Source: Castanea sativa
Lineage: Eukaryota > Streptophyta > Magnoliopsida > Fagales > Fagaceae
NCBI RefSeq assembly: GCF_040712315.1
Contig: NC_134022.1
Location: forward strand, 2,976,001-3,040,000
Length of the DNA: 64,000 nucleotides
Direction of reading: 5' to 3'
Shown here: one piece after another, positions 23,731 through 36,290 of the stretch
Numbering within the stretch: position 1 is the first letter of the stretch
Layout of the letters: the number at the start of each line of letters is the position of its first letter
Notes under the pieces: generated by a model
Databases searched by the model: none
Told to the model about the DNA's origin: nothing
What the model saw: only the letters and a program-made list of their open reading frames with translations
Position numbers and translations under genes: made by a program

Positions 23731-23788
23731 TATGAATAGAATTAGAAGTAGATAGTTGTGAAAACAATAGTAGTAATTGGTTGGTAAT

Positions 23789-23796
23789 TTATAGGA
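23789..23796 (-). promoter_or_regulatory. TATA-like box of RLP A
   Basis: Minus-strand CTATAAAT about 60 bp upstream of the start codon, conserved at 59820-59827 upstream of RLP B. A further ~150 bp upstream, both promoters keep W-box cores (TTGAC) in 'cattgactgac' (23945-23955 and 59979-59989), a WRKY-binding motif common in defence genes. Confidence 0.55.
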
Positions 23797-23996
23797 GAGT
23801 GATGATGAGGAGGGTCTAGTGCAAATTAGTTTCTTTCAGCTCTCTCTTTCTCTCTGTTTGCTTTTGTTTTTTGTTTTACGCTTATAAAATTCTACCCATC
23901 ATTATCTCCAACCAGGCGTATGACTAGTCGTAGTCCAAAGTCCAGCATTGACTGACTTTGGTAAGTACTAATAAGTAATAGGGCCCTCCATTTTTA

Positions 23997-24950
23997 TGTT
24001 GATATGGCCACATATCATATCAATTACCTTACCTGCCCGTATAGAAATTTCATTAGTCAATCTTTTTTTTTTTTTTTGGAAAGCAATTTCATTGGTCAAT
24101 CTTGATAGGCATTGCTCGTAACTTTTATAAAAATTCAGGAATGATTAAGTTGAGTTTTTTTGGGATGGGTGGGAGCAATAAATTTTAACGGAATACAGTG
24201 CTTTCTTGATTTATATCAGAAAAAATAATTGAGAAATTTTTGTTTTTTTGATAAAATATATTGAGAATTGAGAAGCACCTATAGTATGCTAAATTACATA
24301 TTAAAAAATGATAAAAGTTAGTTTGGAGTTTATCTTGATTTTATGGCTTTTTTGGCCAAAAAAAAAATACTATTATTTTTTTATTATTACAAATTATGGT
24401 AAAAATCTTATTGGGGAATAGCCTCTCTTTATAAACATTATTTTAAGCATTAAAATATCACCATTTGCAATAAAATTGATTATATCACATTTTGCATTGA
24501 AATGGCTTGAAAACACAACTTTAGTATAAACACATTATACACTAAAATTGCAAATTTTGAAGTTTGGATACAAAACATGATTTTTTTTTTTTTTTGAGAC
24601 TATTTTTCAGAAAATTTTTCCACATAAAGTAGTATTATTTTTTCAAAAATCTCTAGATTTTACTTTAAAAGTGTTGCAAGAAAAGGGAGTATAAAAGGTT
24701 TAATGATATTATAACTATATGCAAAATATTACTTACTGGTGTATGCAAAATATTAAAACTAAAGTTGTTTGACTTTTGGCTAACCACATAAGATCATGCT
24801 ATATAAGCCTTTGGGACTTCAATTTATAATATAGATAATTATCATGAAGCATATACTATAGATTTTCAATTTACTTCCTTTAGATGCCTAGAGGTTTTAT
24901 ATTGTTCTAATTAATCTGAATAGTTTCAAATGCCATATTTTGGAACTTTA
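23997..24950. other. Upstream region of RLP A, part of the segmental duplication
   Basis: AT-rich DNA co-linear with about 60010-61020 beyond RLP B. No gene is supported. The copy near 60022-60110 contains an extra partial repeat of 'accttacctgccc-tatagaaatttcat'. Confidence 0.7.
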
Positions 24951-24952
24951 GA

Positions 24953-25500
24953 GTTGATTGATGACATGTTTTCTATATTTCCAACTCAATGCTTTTGAGG
25001 AAATGTTCTTCATAGAGAATTGGACAAAGAGTTGAGCTTGATGGTTTAGGACTTGTATATATTTAAAATCCAAGCAATATGAAAGAGAGTCCTCCAACTT
25101 GCAAAACGTGATAGAGACAATTGGTCTTATACTAATTACAAAATTATGACTATTTTTATTTGTATAAAAAAAGATTAAATAGAGGTTAAACAAAATATCC
25201 AAAACTTTGAGTCTCCATTTAAAAACCCGAATTAGACTAGCTCCTAACCATGATGGGGCTACTACGCTGCCACAATTGTGACTAAGATCAAAATACAAAA
25301 CGATAATTCTGAATTCGTGATTATTCAAATAATGATAAATTCATTTTACTACTTTTTTTATTTTAGGAAATTATAAATTTATAATTCAAGACTTTGAACC
25401 TCTAAAGTCTTGAAAAAAGAGTTTTGAAAACTTTGTCTTTATTGTCCAGAGTCTTTGGATTTAGAGTAATCTATACGCTGTGAAGAACTTTTCATTTATT
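24953..25500. repeat. Single copy of the ~721-bp repeat (RLP A side)
   Basis: Aligns with each unit of the array at 61028-63965, with shared anchors 'tctatatttccaactcaatgc' and 'ctaaccatgatggggc'. On this side only one good copy is present, followed by unrelated sequence. Confidence 0.8.
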
Positions 25501-25535
25501 ATTTTGTTTTGTAAAAAAAAAAAAAATTATTGTTT

Positions 25536-26285
25536 GGTGTTGTCTAACACAATTGATGGGGAGTATGCTTGATAAAATAAGAAGGATGTTAGTTTGAATC
25601 TCTCATTTTTCCTTCCTTGAGGCCAAACATTTTTTATAATTTTTTTATTAAAAATAAAATACAACAAAAGGCTTGTCTTCCACTAAAAAAGTAAAAAATA
25701 ATAATAATTTTGTCTTATTGAAAGCATTCAAAATTTCTAATCAATTCATGATTCATGTTCATAGAGTTTAGACTACAAAAAGCAACCACACTCATCTTTC
25801 TCACAAGTCACAAAACATAAACCCTTTTGCATAGTCTTCCACTACAAAAAAAGAAGTCTTCCACTACAAAAAAGAAAAAGAAAGAAAAGAAGTCTTCCAC
25901 TACAAAAAAATAAGTCCTCCACTATAAAAATCAAGTTTTTCATTTTTAAAGACATTAATAGCATGAGGAATATTTTAAACACAACAGTTTTTACAATAGC
26001 CGATTAGACAAATTTTTATCGATTCTTATTTGAGCATGTCATCAATATCGTGTTTTCACTTATCAAATTATTAATAATAATTTGTCTTTTCAATATTTTT
26101 GATTTTTTTTTTTTTTTTTTGTGTGTGGCATTAGAATTATTTGAATTCTTCTTAAGCAAGATAAGTTTTTTTTTTTTTTTGGAAGAATTTGAGTAACACA
26201 AGTGATTAGGGAGAGTCCTTCATTAAACTAAGTCATTAGTTTGAATCTGTCATTTTTCTGGAAAATGAGAGATTAATTGATGGTT
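25536..26285. other. AT-rich spacer with possible SINE-like fragments
   Basis: Two related pieces (about 25541-25625 and 26193-26275) share 'gtttgaatct(c/g)tcattttt', resembling a pol III B box. No flanking duplications were found, so this is only a hint. Short 'agtcttccactacaaaaaa' repeats occur at 25835-25930 (about four copies). Confidence 0.35.
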
Positions 26286-26289
26286 TATT

Positions 26290-26880
26290 TATTTTTTAAC
26301 AGATTAATTGATGACTTAGGACTTGTGTGTGTGTATATTAAAAGGAGTCCTCTAGTTTGCACGATGTTAATAGAGACAACTAGTCTCATAGTAATATGAA
26401 AGGAAATACTAAATTTGCTATCAAAGTTTCTCTCCTCTCTTCCCCCCTAATTTTGAACTGCCAATGCCAATTTTTTGTGGAATTCAGCACTTAGGGTAGC
26501 AAATTCTCCCAAGTCTCTTCTCAACTACCTAAATTAGTTGACACAATCAACATAACACCTATAAACTCAAATGTTAATAATATTTAGTTGAAAGACTCAT
26601 AAAATTTGAAGAAAAATAACCAAAACTTTGAGTTGCTTATTCGAAAACCCAATTTAGATCAAATGCCTCCTAACCATAATGGGGCTGCTATGTTGCCACC
26701 ATTGTGATCAAAATCAAAATACAAAATGATAATTCTAAACTCCTAATTGTTCAAATAATGATAATTCAATTTATATACTTTTCTGTTTGGAAAATTACAA
26801 ATTTATAATCCAAAGACTTTGAATATCTAAAGTCTTAAAAGAGAATTTTGGAGACTTCGTTTTTCTTTTCTAAAGTCTTT
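26290..26880. repeat. Diverged second copy of the ~721-bp repeat
   Basis: Shares the anchors 'ctaaccataatggggctgct' and 'aatttataatccaaagactttgaa' with the 61-64 kb array but at lower identity. Confidence 0.65.
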
Positions 26881-26894
26881 AAAGCCTCCTTGAT

Positions 26895-27265
26895 GCTGGG
26901 CAAAACTTTCCACACATTAGCATCTAGTTTTCTCCACTGTATAGTTTTTCCAAGAAAATGTAGTTCTAGTAAAGTAAAGTTTATGGGTCTTCAAAATCTT
27001 GTCCACCGCCTAGTTTTTCCAAGAAAGTGTAAACTTTCCACACATTATAGACTGATAGGGTCTAGTTTTCTCCAAGAAAGTGTAGTTCTAGTAAAGTAAA
27101 GCTCATGGGTGCCCAAAATCTTGTCCACCATCTAGTTTTTCTAAGAAAGTGTAGACTTTCTACACATTATAGTGTCTAGTTTTCTCCGAGAAAGTATAGT
27201 TCTAGAAGAGTAAATCTCATGGGTCCTCAAAATCATGTCCACCTAATTTTCCACATGTTAGTGAA
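26895..27265. repeat. Tandem repeat, period about 115-122 bp
   Basis: 'tagttctagtaaagtaaag' and surrounding 'ctagttttctcc-agaaagtgtagtt' recur at about 26961, 27083 and 27197. Each is followed by a version of 'tcatgggtcctcaaaatc' and 'gtccacc'. Three copies plus a partial. Confidence 0.8.
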
Positions 27266-27532
27266 AGTGTAATTCTAGTAACATTAAAGTCTTCTTTTTT
27301 TGATAAATAGTAACACCAATGTTGAATACATTCAATAGCATTTTTCTCCATCTAGTTTTTTAGTTAATATAACTTATAAATATATTTAACCCAAAAAGCC
27401 TAAACCCAACATATATGAGCTCAATTATGATATATTAATCACTCATTCCTTTCATCATTATTCGATGTTGGACTTCACTCACACGTGTACATCCAACATC
27501 TAACACTCTCATATTAAAAAAAAAAAAAATCT

Positions 27533-27782
27533 AATTCTCGAGTTCTAAGAAGTGACAAAGTTGATGTGGATAAAAAATCCATGTAGAAGTCAAGTTTCTT
27601 GAAATAAATTATAAGATTGTTATAACTTATAAGAGAACTTGAGTCTTAAAGGATTTTTATAATATTTAAGTTTCCTTTAAGGAATTGAGACTCGAATTCC
27701 ATGTGAATTTTTATCCGAACTCGAGTCTCCACGTTGATTTTTTTTATCCACATCATATTCGCTACCTCTTGGAACTCGAGTC
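27533..27782. repeat. Imperfect inverted repeat (foldback)
   Basis: An arm at about 27536-27585, containing 'tcgagttctaagaagtgaca' and 'gatgtggataaaaaa', matches in reverse complement about 27733-27782. The arms are separated by ~150 bp. It may be a relic of a foldback or MITE-type element. I found no target-site duplication. Confidence 0.45.
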
Positions 27783-28361
27783 ATCGAGAAATGAGTTTCT
27801 TGAGTGAACTTGAGTCCTAGAGACTCAAGATGCTTCATACCTAAAATGTTTGTTTTTTAGCCACATAACAAAATTGTTAACAATAACTGTCCAAAGGGGG
27901 AAAAAATCCAGGTTTTCTTTGCTAATGGGGTGAAATTTTGGTAGGGTACTGAAAGTCTAGATATAATTCCCCAAGTCAGAAAAAAAAAATACTATTAAAA
28001 TGTATCAATGTCAATTAGTTAAATTCATGGAGCAGTATAGTATAGGCATCTTTGAGGTCTTATGTTAGTCGTTTTGGTTTTAATTGATTTATATGCCGTT
28101 TATTTAAATAATTTTGATTGTATTTCTCCTAATTTTTCAGAACTTTTTCAAAACTATTGATGGATTTGATCGAGATCTTCTTGTTTTAAGAAATCTTGGG
28201 CAATTTGTTTGAACTTATCTTATTTTTTAGACCCTTAACAAGAAAGAGCCATTTGTTTGAAAAATGTGTGTTGTTTCTCTAATTCACTTGGATAAAATGC
28301 TTCTAAATTAGGATAAAACTATCTTGTCTCATTGTCTTTGGTTTCTCTCTCTCTCTCACAG

Positions 28362-28579
28362 GGGAATCTTTGCGGAAAGTTAAAAAGGCAAGCAAACCAG
28401 TGACGATTATGATGGACCACGTGAAAACGGAAGCTCTGATGAACTACAACACCCGGCCACAAAGGAATGAAAGGTTCACATACTTTATGGCCCATGGTGA
28501 CTATGATTGTGAGGAGTACTTGGATGTGGTGACTTGGAAGGTTGATGGAATTTGGAAAATGGGTTCAAATACTCTGTAA
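28362..28579 (+). pseudogene. Unrecognised terminal exon
   Basis: A pyrimidine tract and CACAG acceptor (28342-28361) precede a frame reading KVKKASKPVTIMMDHVK, then YNTRPQRNERFTYFMAHGDY and DVVTWKVDGIWKMGSNTL before TAA at 28577-28579. The composition (W, Y, M, charged residues) is protein-like and unlike the surrounding AT-rich DNA. I cannot name the family. No convincing upstream exon was found within ~1 kb, so it may be a stranded 3' exon of a lost gene or the end of a gene with long introns. Listed as a probable fragment. Confidence 0.4.
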
Positions 28580-28599
28580 ATCATTGGATTTCTTGAATG

Positions 28600-29668
28600 C
28601 AAATTAATTGTTATTTTTTATATTGATTATTGTTGGTTGCTGCATTATCATTTCCCCTTTCCTTTGGCATATACACTTTGTTTTTAGGAAAGTGTCTTGG
28701 GTCATTTTGGTTGGAGTAATTTAATTTAACAACAAAACTTTATAAATTATTTTGTAAAACAGAGTCTTATAATATAAAGCAACTTTGTATTACTTATTTG
28801 TGGTAATTGCTCAATTCATGTAAGATTATTGGACTTGTTCGCAATGAGAAACTGTTACACAACTAGGAGACAAGAATACAATTGCAATTCATTGTAGGCT
28901 AATGATTCTCGTCCTCTTATATTCAAACCTAAAATCTGCACTCTTGATGCCCATACTTATTAAGTCATTTAATAATTTTCAAATTGTAATATATGCATAC
29001 CACTGCAAACAATATAATTGGAATTAAGTTCTATGTCTTTACATATGACATATGTGAACTCATACCTAGATTGCAATCAGATGACAATGCTAATGCGACT
29101 TGGTCACAGTAATTGGAAAGTACAAGGTTAATAATTTAGCTAGAGGTAGCATCTAGCTTCCTCCCATGCCTAAATCCACTTGTTAAATATTTTCCACAGT
29201 TGTGTACTAACCTTCAATCAAAGAAAATGTCATTTTATGTTTAAGAGTATAACTTACTTTTGTACTTGTTAGGGGTCTTTGTGCAATAGTGGCACGCGTC
29301 TTGTTTTGATATGTTAGTGGCTAGACCTTGGTTTTTTGGGAGTAGTCGAGTCCGGTACTAATGCCAATGGGTTGTCCATTGCTTGCTACTGTTACGTTTT
29401 CTCCTAGGCAAAAGACAATATTATGAGTAATGAAAATAATAAATTAGTGTGAAAAATAGTTTTCTCATGTATGGATTATTTTAGCATGATTTGAGTTATG
29501 AAGCATAGTTAAATGTGAGAAAATATGTTTAGATAACTTAAGCAAGTCCAAGCAAGTATCTTTGACAGTATTAAACAAATATATTTGTCTCTGCCCAACT
29601 TAGTTTATGTATAGATTTAAATCCATGCCAACAAATACATTAAGCAAGATTATATGCAGATTATATTT
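28600..29668. other. Intergenic, no supported gene
   Basis: AT-rich sequence with no domain-bearing frame. It ends where homology with 4370 onward (the GEN-like duplicated block) begins. Confidence 0.5.
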
Positions 29669-30510
29669 CAGGCATGGTTTTGCTATGTTTATTGTAAATC
29701 CTCAAACCCAAAAGTATGTTCCACCGCAATTTTGATGATATATGTTTTGTGTTTTCAATTTAATGTTGTTAACCATTTTTAATTTTAATAAGATTTTTCT
29801 CAAAGAAAATGTAATGATACACATTGAGGAGACTTTGTAACCCAATGGCATTGATTTATTTTGTTGTCGAGGAAATAGAACTTAAAAAAAAAAAAAACCA
29901 ATGTCATTTCTTATGAACTCAGTTTTTTATTTTATTTTTTTATTTTTTGGTTTAATGACTGCTTATTATTTTCTTCAGTTTCGTAACGCTTATAAATCTT
30001 TTACAAGACTTAAATTTACAAGAAAAATAAGCTAAATAATAGAGAAAACTTTTCAAAAGGAACTTTTATTTTTAAAAAAGGTTACATTGTAAATTGCATT
30101 TTCTAACTTTCCTTATAAGTATTTATAGAAAGGATTTAATCCTTTAAGAGATGAAACAAGTCAAATAACATAGTCCTACGTCTTCTTAGAGAAGAGAAAA
30201 CAACTTAATTAGGAAAAAAAAAACATAAAATCCTAATTCAAACTATGAAAAAGAAAATTCTAGTACAACTAAGGGAAAAAAAAAAAAAAAAAAGTCCAGC
30301 CCAAAAGTACCAAATTTTGTAACACCATAAAAAAGGCCCAAATCTGATCCATTGGGTCCAATCATTCTCTCTAGTCACTCACTCACCATGTTCAGTACAC
30401 AAGTTGCAAAAGAACCCACACAAATCACCTTCGCCATTTTCATATTTTTAACGGATAAGTAAAACTTCATAGTGTTCAAAATTCCCCCTCTCTCAGTCTC
30501 AGTAGTTAGT

Positions 30511-32001
30511 ATGGGTGTGAAGAACTTGTGGGATATCTTGGAATCATGCAAGAAAACTCTGCCACTTCACCATCTGCAGTAAATTTCCCACTTTTCTTTT
30601 CTCTTTTTCTCGCCAACCAAACAGATCCAAATGATTAATTTTCTTTTGGGATTTATGTTTGGTTTTTAAAATTTTGAATTTTGAGGTTTTTAGGAGCAAG
30701 AGGGTGTGCATATATCTCTCTTGCTGGATGGTTCAGCTTCAAAACGTTAATAAATCACACTCTTGTATGAAAGAGAAGGTTTATCTCAGAGGTCTCTTTC
30801 ACCGCCTCAGAGCTTTCATTGCTGTTAATTGCACCATTGTTTTTGCTACAGGCACTTAATTCATATGCTTTTGTCTTTCTGGGTTTCTTCAATTCTGTCA
30901 TTTACTTTTACAACTAGATGTGTGTTTTTAATTTAATCCTTTACTTATTGTGAAGATTGGGTTTTGGGTTTTTGGTTTTTTGTCAAAGAATGACTAATGG
31001 GGCCCTTGATTTTTTGGAATAGTTTGCATAGATGTTTGTGTTGGTGATTTTTCTTTTTTAAAATGAGACTCTTATAATGTCACTGTTCTCTATATACATT
31101 CTACGTACATGAGATTTGGCTCCTTTAGTGGTTAATGTATGAATTCTTGCTTATCTATGAAGTATATGAAAACAATGTATTCGGTTAAGATGTCATTGCT
31201 TTCAAAGCATGGCATTTGACCACATCTCTTAATTTTAAGTAATCTTTGCTGCCTGTAGATGGATCAATTCCTGCTAGTAAGTTATCAACTTATAGACGCC
31301 GCTTAAATTCAGGAAGTGAGGTAAGAATCCTTGTGTGCAAATGCAATCACTGTATGTTGTATTGTTGTTTACTTTCTTTTAAACTTATTTTGGGTCCTTT
31401 TTTTTTTAAAGTTCTTCATACTAACTTCATTTGGTTTATGAAGGCAGGTTACTCAAGATGATAGAAACTTGAAAATGTTACCTCTCTATGAAGAAATATG
31501 GGGTCCGACTTTTCATGCATGATAAAAGAGGCTAAAGTTTTGGGCATGGCACTTGGCATCCTTGCTTAGATGGGTAATATCTACTTTTAAAGTAATTTTT
31601 TTTTCAATGTAGGATTATAGAAGCGAGAGCTCGCTAGTTTTTTGTCAAATAAAGGAATATTCAAATTTATTTGCATGAAATCTTTTAATGGGTTTAATGA
31701 ATAAAAAAGCGTAACAAATGGAAATTAAAAGAATGAAATAAATATAAAAAATTTATTTTTCTTATTAATCTAACCAATCTTGAAAAAAGAATTCTTGTCT
31801 AATCTAAATTTTCAGGTCTAGTATGGTTTATTTTGCATGATATTATGGTAAATCATGATGCACACCTTCATTCAATATATGGGAATACGTTTTCCTTAAA
31901 AGAGGACAGAAGGGCTTTGATTCATGGAAATGCTTTTGTGAAAAAATATTAGCACCCCCCCTTCTTTTTTTTCTTCTATTGTAAGCAAAGAGACCCGGAC
32001 T

Positions 32002-32044
<43 letters not shown>

Positions 32045-32498
32045 TATATATTTTTATCTAAAATATAGGATCAAGGAGGCTGAAGCACAGTGTGCATTAT
32101 GAAACTCAGAATCGTTATTAGTCATGTTCATGTTGGAATTATTCCATAGGAGTCTTAGGAGTTGCATACTATGCGCTATCATATTCTCATCATAAAACAT
32201 CACTGACATTGTTATCATCATTATCATTTTTCATTAACATTACTATAACAACCATCAGGATGGATGTTTCACTTTGGACTCAGATGTCTTTCTTTTTGGT
32301 GCAAGGACGGTGTACAGAGATGTATGCCTTGGTAAGTAGATTCACATTTGGTTGCATATTGAAATTCTGTTGAGTAACTTATTTTTTGCGTACTAACTTT
32401 GCATCCATTTTGCTAATAAATTAGGATATGGTGGCTATGTCACTTCCTATGAAATGACAGACATAGAGGGATGGCTTGGATTTGGAAGGAACTCATTG
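30511..32498 (+). pseudogene. GEN/SEND1-like flap endonuclease pseudogene, copy 2 (5' exons only)
   Basis: Co-linear with the copy at 5022-7118 and with the same exon structure. Exon 1 reads MGVKNLWDILESCKKTLPLH. Later exons keep GCFTLDSDVFLFGARTVY and LGFGRNSL. Lesions differ from copy 1: exon 4 has lost a base near 31470 (shifting the frame) and more bases near 31560. Exon 5 keeps the CAG that is TAG in copy 1 but has an in-frame TGA just after it. The 3' exons for the rest of the nuclease and the C-terminal region are absent. Both copies were probably already truncated when duplicated, or were truncated by the duplication. Confidence 0.85.
32004..32042. repeat. (CT)n microsatellite in a GEN-like intron
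   Basis: About 19 CT units at a site where copy 1 (near 6668) has only 'taactctatatatg'. It expanded after duplication. Confidence 0.85.
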
Positions 32499-32799
32499 GT
32501 AAATTTCTAATTGTCAATGTAAAATACTTTTGAAGCTTTTTAGAACAAAAATAATAATAATTCTTTTGATATGCAATTGATTAACAATGACAACAACCAA
32601 GCCTTAGTCCCAATTGTTTTGGGCTTGCTACTTCGATCTTTGTTTGATTGGTCACGTGTGTGGGGTCTCAAATAATACCTCTTTTGTGTAATTTTGTAAT
32701 TCTTTTAGGTTATGGAGTGCTTATCATCATGAGTCAGTCGAAACCTTTTTCATTAATAACTTACTTTACCAATAAAAAAAAGTGAAAAAGAAATGACAG

Positions 32800-34699
32800 A
32801 GTATATTTTGGATAGGATAATATGATGGAGAATATATGTGGCCAACCCTAAATTAGTTTATTGAGGATCTATAGCCAATCCCAAAATTTTGGGATTAAAG
32901 TTTTGCTGTTGCTTTTGATTTATAGCTATGCAGGTGTTTTGATCATCAGTTCCAAATATTTGGTTTTACAAAATGGAAGACTTCACATTGCTGTTACCAT
33001 TGAACATTTTTTGGTCTTCTAGTAAGTAAGCATGATTCACAAAGGGATGGTCAGCACTTGCAAGTTATTGATGTATATTTGAAGCCCAAGTGCCCACTCG
33101 GCAGATTCTGATGCTGTGCATGGGTAAAAATGTCAGTTCTGTTGTTTGTTGGGGCTAATGCTGGTTACTGCATATGTGAGAGTGTTTAAAAATGTAATAT
33201 GTTCGGACCTTTTTTATTTTTATTTTTTCCTTTTTGTCCCTTTGTTTAACTTATAGATGATTTGCTATACACTATCTTTCATTTATTTTTTCTGCTCCAG
33301 TCATGTTTTAAACTCTAACCAACTCAACCGGTCAATCCCCACCCAAACCCAAAAGAAGCTGAACAGCAGCTGTAAGGTTGTGGCTTTTGATCATTTTACA
33401 GATATGGGAATGCAACATGTATTTATATGAAAGGATCAATTAGGTAAACTTCTTTAAAAGAACCCAGTCTTTCTGATTCCATTAGAGTTTTGGAAATAAT
33501 GATATTTGCTGGTTTATTCCCCCCCCCCCCCCTAAATAGAATGTCATGTCTTTTTCCTTGACTTTTCTGATGAAAGCAAATATGATGTGATATTACTCCC
33601 AGCATGCCAAGCATTGCTGTTTCCAAAATCTACATCCACACCATGTGATAGGATTGCATTTTCCATTATAAATGAGACTAATATGCAACTTCTTTTGGTT
33701 TCGGCAGAGCTAGTTTACTCAGCCAAAATTCTATGTACTCTAGCTGATTATGATGGCATTTTGAACTAGAACTTTGATTATGTCAGTTGAGTATTTGGGC
33801 AATGGAAAATCTTTTAATGATAAAAACACTTTAATGCAATGAAGCACTTATCTGTAGATCAGTTCCATATAATCTAGTCTCTAATATTATTATGGTAAGA
33901 ATATTTTAGTCTTAGCTTGAAATACTCAATAGGGTTCACCAAAAGCAGTGAAACTCAAGCTCTTAGCTTACCATCAGCTGGGTAAGTTTTAGCTTTTCCT
34001 ACACTGCCTGTATTATTCTTAGCCCATCTATAACTGGATTCAGATTGTGTTAGTGTGGTGCTTATATTGCAAAATCTTGGGAGTGAAGTACTGAAGTTGC
34101 TTTTTTATTGCTTTGCCTTTGTAGGGTCTTGCTCAATATCCTTTTTAACATGCCAAACTTCAGCAGATATGCACTTAGTTTTTTGAGTGGCATCTTGAGA
34201 AAACAGGTTCTTCATTCATTCCCTTGTTCATATTTCATGCCTTAAATGCTCATGCACACATACATTAAATGTAAGAATTTATACAAGCACTTTGTTGATT
34301 TTGGTTGTCTTAAATAGTTAGAGTTTGTAGTGGCTAAATGGAAGTCAAGGATTTTGGCTATTGTCCTGGTAACTCCCAAAACAAATTTCTCATGTGAAGT
34401 CAGAATGTTGGATCTTTCCAATGGTTAAAATTTTTGGTGTGTTTTTTTCGATGGTTTAAGTTTTAAAATTGTTCAAGTCTTTCAATGTGAATCTAGAACT
34501 TGGTGGATTAGGAAAATGTAATTTTAGGATGCTTATATTTGAGAATTGTCATGCCAGATGTTTCAAGAGCATGAACCCTGTCCATCTGTGTGCATCATTT
34601 GTTTGTAGTCTGAAAGAATTCACCTTTGTTTACCCAAGATATCTGCGGAATGTTATGGGTGCTACACATCTTAGTTAAGAAACTTAACACATTTTGAAC
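32800..34699. other. Intergenic, no supported gene
   Basis: No frame with a recognisable domain. A poly-C run occurs at 33519-33533. Confidence 0.5.
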
Positions 34700-34713
34700 A
34701 AGCACAAGTATTT

Positions 34714-34854
34714 TACCAAGAGCCTTGCAGATTAGCAGCATTGGCTAGTCTCCTTCCTAAGAAGAACCAGGATTTGAATCCCTTCTCCCCCACCTGTTGT
34801 AACATTTGAATTAAAAGTAATATATGAATTAAAAAAGAAGAAGAAGAAAAGAAA
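34714..34854 (+). mobile_element. SINE with target-site duplication
   Basis: It contains an A-box-like 'tagcagcattggct' and a B-box-like 'ggatttgaatccc' and ends in an A/G-rich tail. A 14-bp direct repeat with one mismatch flanks it: aagcacaagtattt (34700-34713) and aagcacaagtaatt (34855-34868). Confidence 0.75.
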
Positions 34855-34904
34855 AAGCACAAGTAATTCAAAATGCTTGCCATACCTATATCTAATTTTT
34901 TAAC

Positions 34905-36290
34905 ATTTTTTTTTATAGATAACGAAAAAATTTTATTAAAAAAAAATAGCCAACTCGAGTACATTGGAGATGTATTGTGGGGGCAAAAAATCAAGAACCA
35001 AAATTACAATGATCAAGTAAAAGAGTAAGAGAAAAACAAGAAAAACGCGACAGGGCTACACTCCAAAAAAGGAGTGTGTAAGAAAAAGGACTTAATCTCT
35101 AGCAAGGAACATTCACATTCCTCAAAACAGTGAGCATTTCTTTCCCTCTAAATACACCACATCAAACAGTGTGACACAAGTCTCCAAAAATCTATATTGC
35201 GATGCCGTCCAAAGTTACATTGCCAAGATTCAAACAACTCAATAACCTTAAGTGGCATAACCCAATGCAGCCCAAGCAAACAAAACACCAACGACCACAA
35301 CTCACATGCTAAGGGATAATGAAGTAGAAGATGATTCACTGACTCTCCACACCTTTTATACATGTAACACCAATCAAGAACAACATTACGCCTTTTGCGA
35401 AGGTTATCAATTGTAAGAATCTTACCTAAAGAGGCTGACCATGAAAAGAAAGCCACCATTGGAGGAACCTTCGATTGCCACACCAACCTTCCAGGGAAAG
35501 AAAGGGAAGGAGGGTAGAATGAAAGATAAAAACTACTAACCTCAGACCCTCTACTCCTAGCTAGCTTCCAACAAACCTTATCAAGACCAACGCCCAACAC
35601 TTTCGAAGAGTAAACAATGTTCATGGACCGAACAAAAGATTCTTCCTCCCAATCTTGCGGTGAATGACGAAAATGGAAATTCCAATGCAGCTGCCCACCA
35701 GACCTGCCCATAACCTCCGCCACTAAAGAATCCCTTGCCTTGCTAAGACTGTATAGTTCTAGAAAGGCCTCTTTAAGGGAACAATCTCCACACCACAGGT
35801 GCTTCCAAAACTTCACCTAGTACTATCACCCACATCATATCGTAATAGTTTAAAGAAGTTCACCCAGCCTCTTCTAATAAACCTTCAGAGCTAACACCAT
35901 AAGGACTAATCGCATTTTTTGTGCACCAACCACCCTAAATATTCCCATATTTTGCATTTATGACCCTCTTCCATAGCGCATCTGTCTCTAAACCATACCT
36001 CCATAACCACTTGCCCAACAAAGCAATGTTAAAACTTCTCAATCGTCTGATACCTAGCTCCTCAACCTGCATTGCCTTGCAAACCTTCGCCCATTTCACC
36101 AAGTGAAATTTAGAATCACCATTCATACCACTCCAAAGAAAATCTCTCTATAGTTTCTCCATACGATTAGCAACCTTCCCAGGTACAGGAAGAATGGAAA
36201 GGAAATAAGTAGGTAAGGAGGATATGGTGCTTTCAATAAGAGTGACCCTACCTCCCTTAGATAAATTAAGCCTCTTCCAACCTGCTAGTC
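34905..36290 (-). mobile_element. 5'-truncated LINE (non-LTR retrotransposon), ORF2 3' end
   Basis: On the minus strand the sequence encodes the region after the reverse transcriptase of a plant LINE. It reads [20 protein letters not shown] (near 36260), then KFHLVKWAKVC and NIALLGKWLWR (35935-36126). The zf-RVT-like part follows at 35148-35816, with VWQSKVPPMVAFFSW and CYMYKRCGESVNHLLLHC-like residues (here HY). TAG replaces the expected glutamine of KLQRDFLW near 36150, and a stop plus frame change separate the two open stretches. The 3' end runs into an A-rich tail near 34907-34916. The RT core and endonuclease are missing, as expected from 5' truncation. Inactive. Confidence 0.85.

Noticed and set aside
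23433..23755. Open frames overlapping the RLP A signal-peptide region on both strands (and 59521-59763 at RLP B)
   Set aside because: They are shadows of the conserved RLP coding strand, with no domain and no independent signal.
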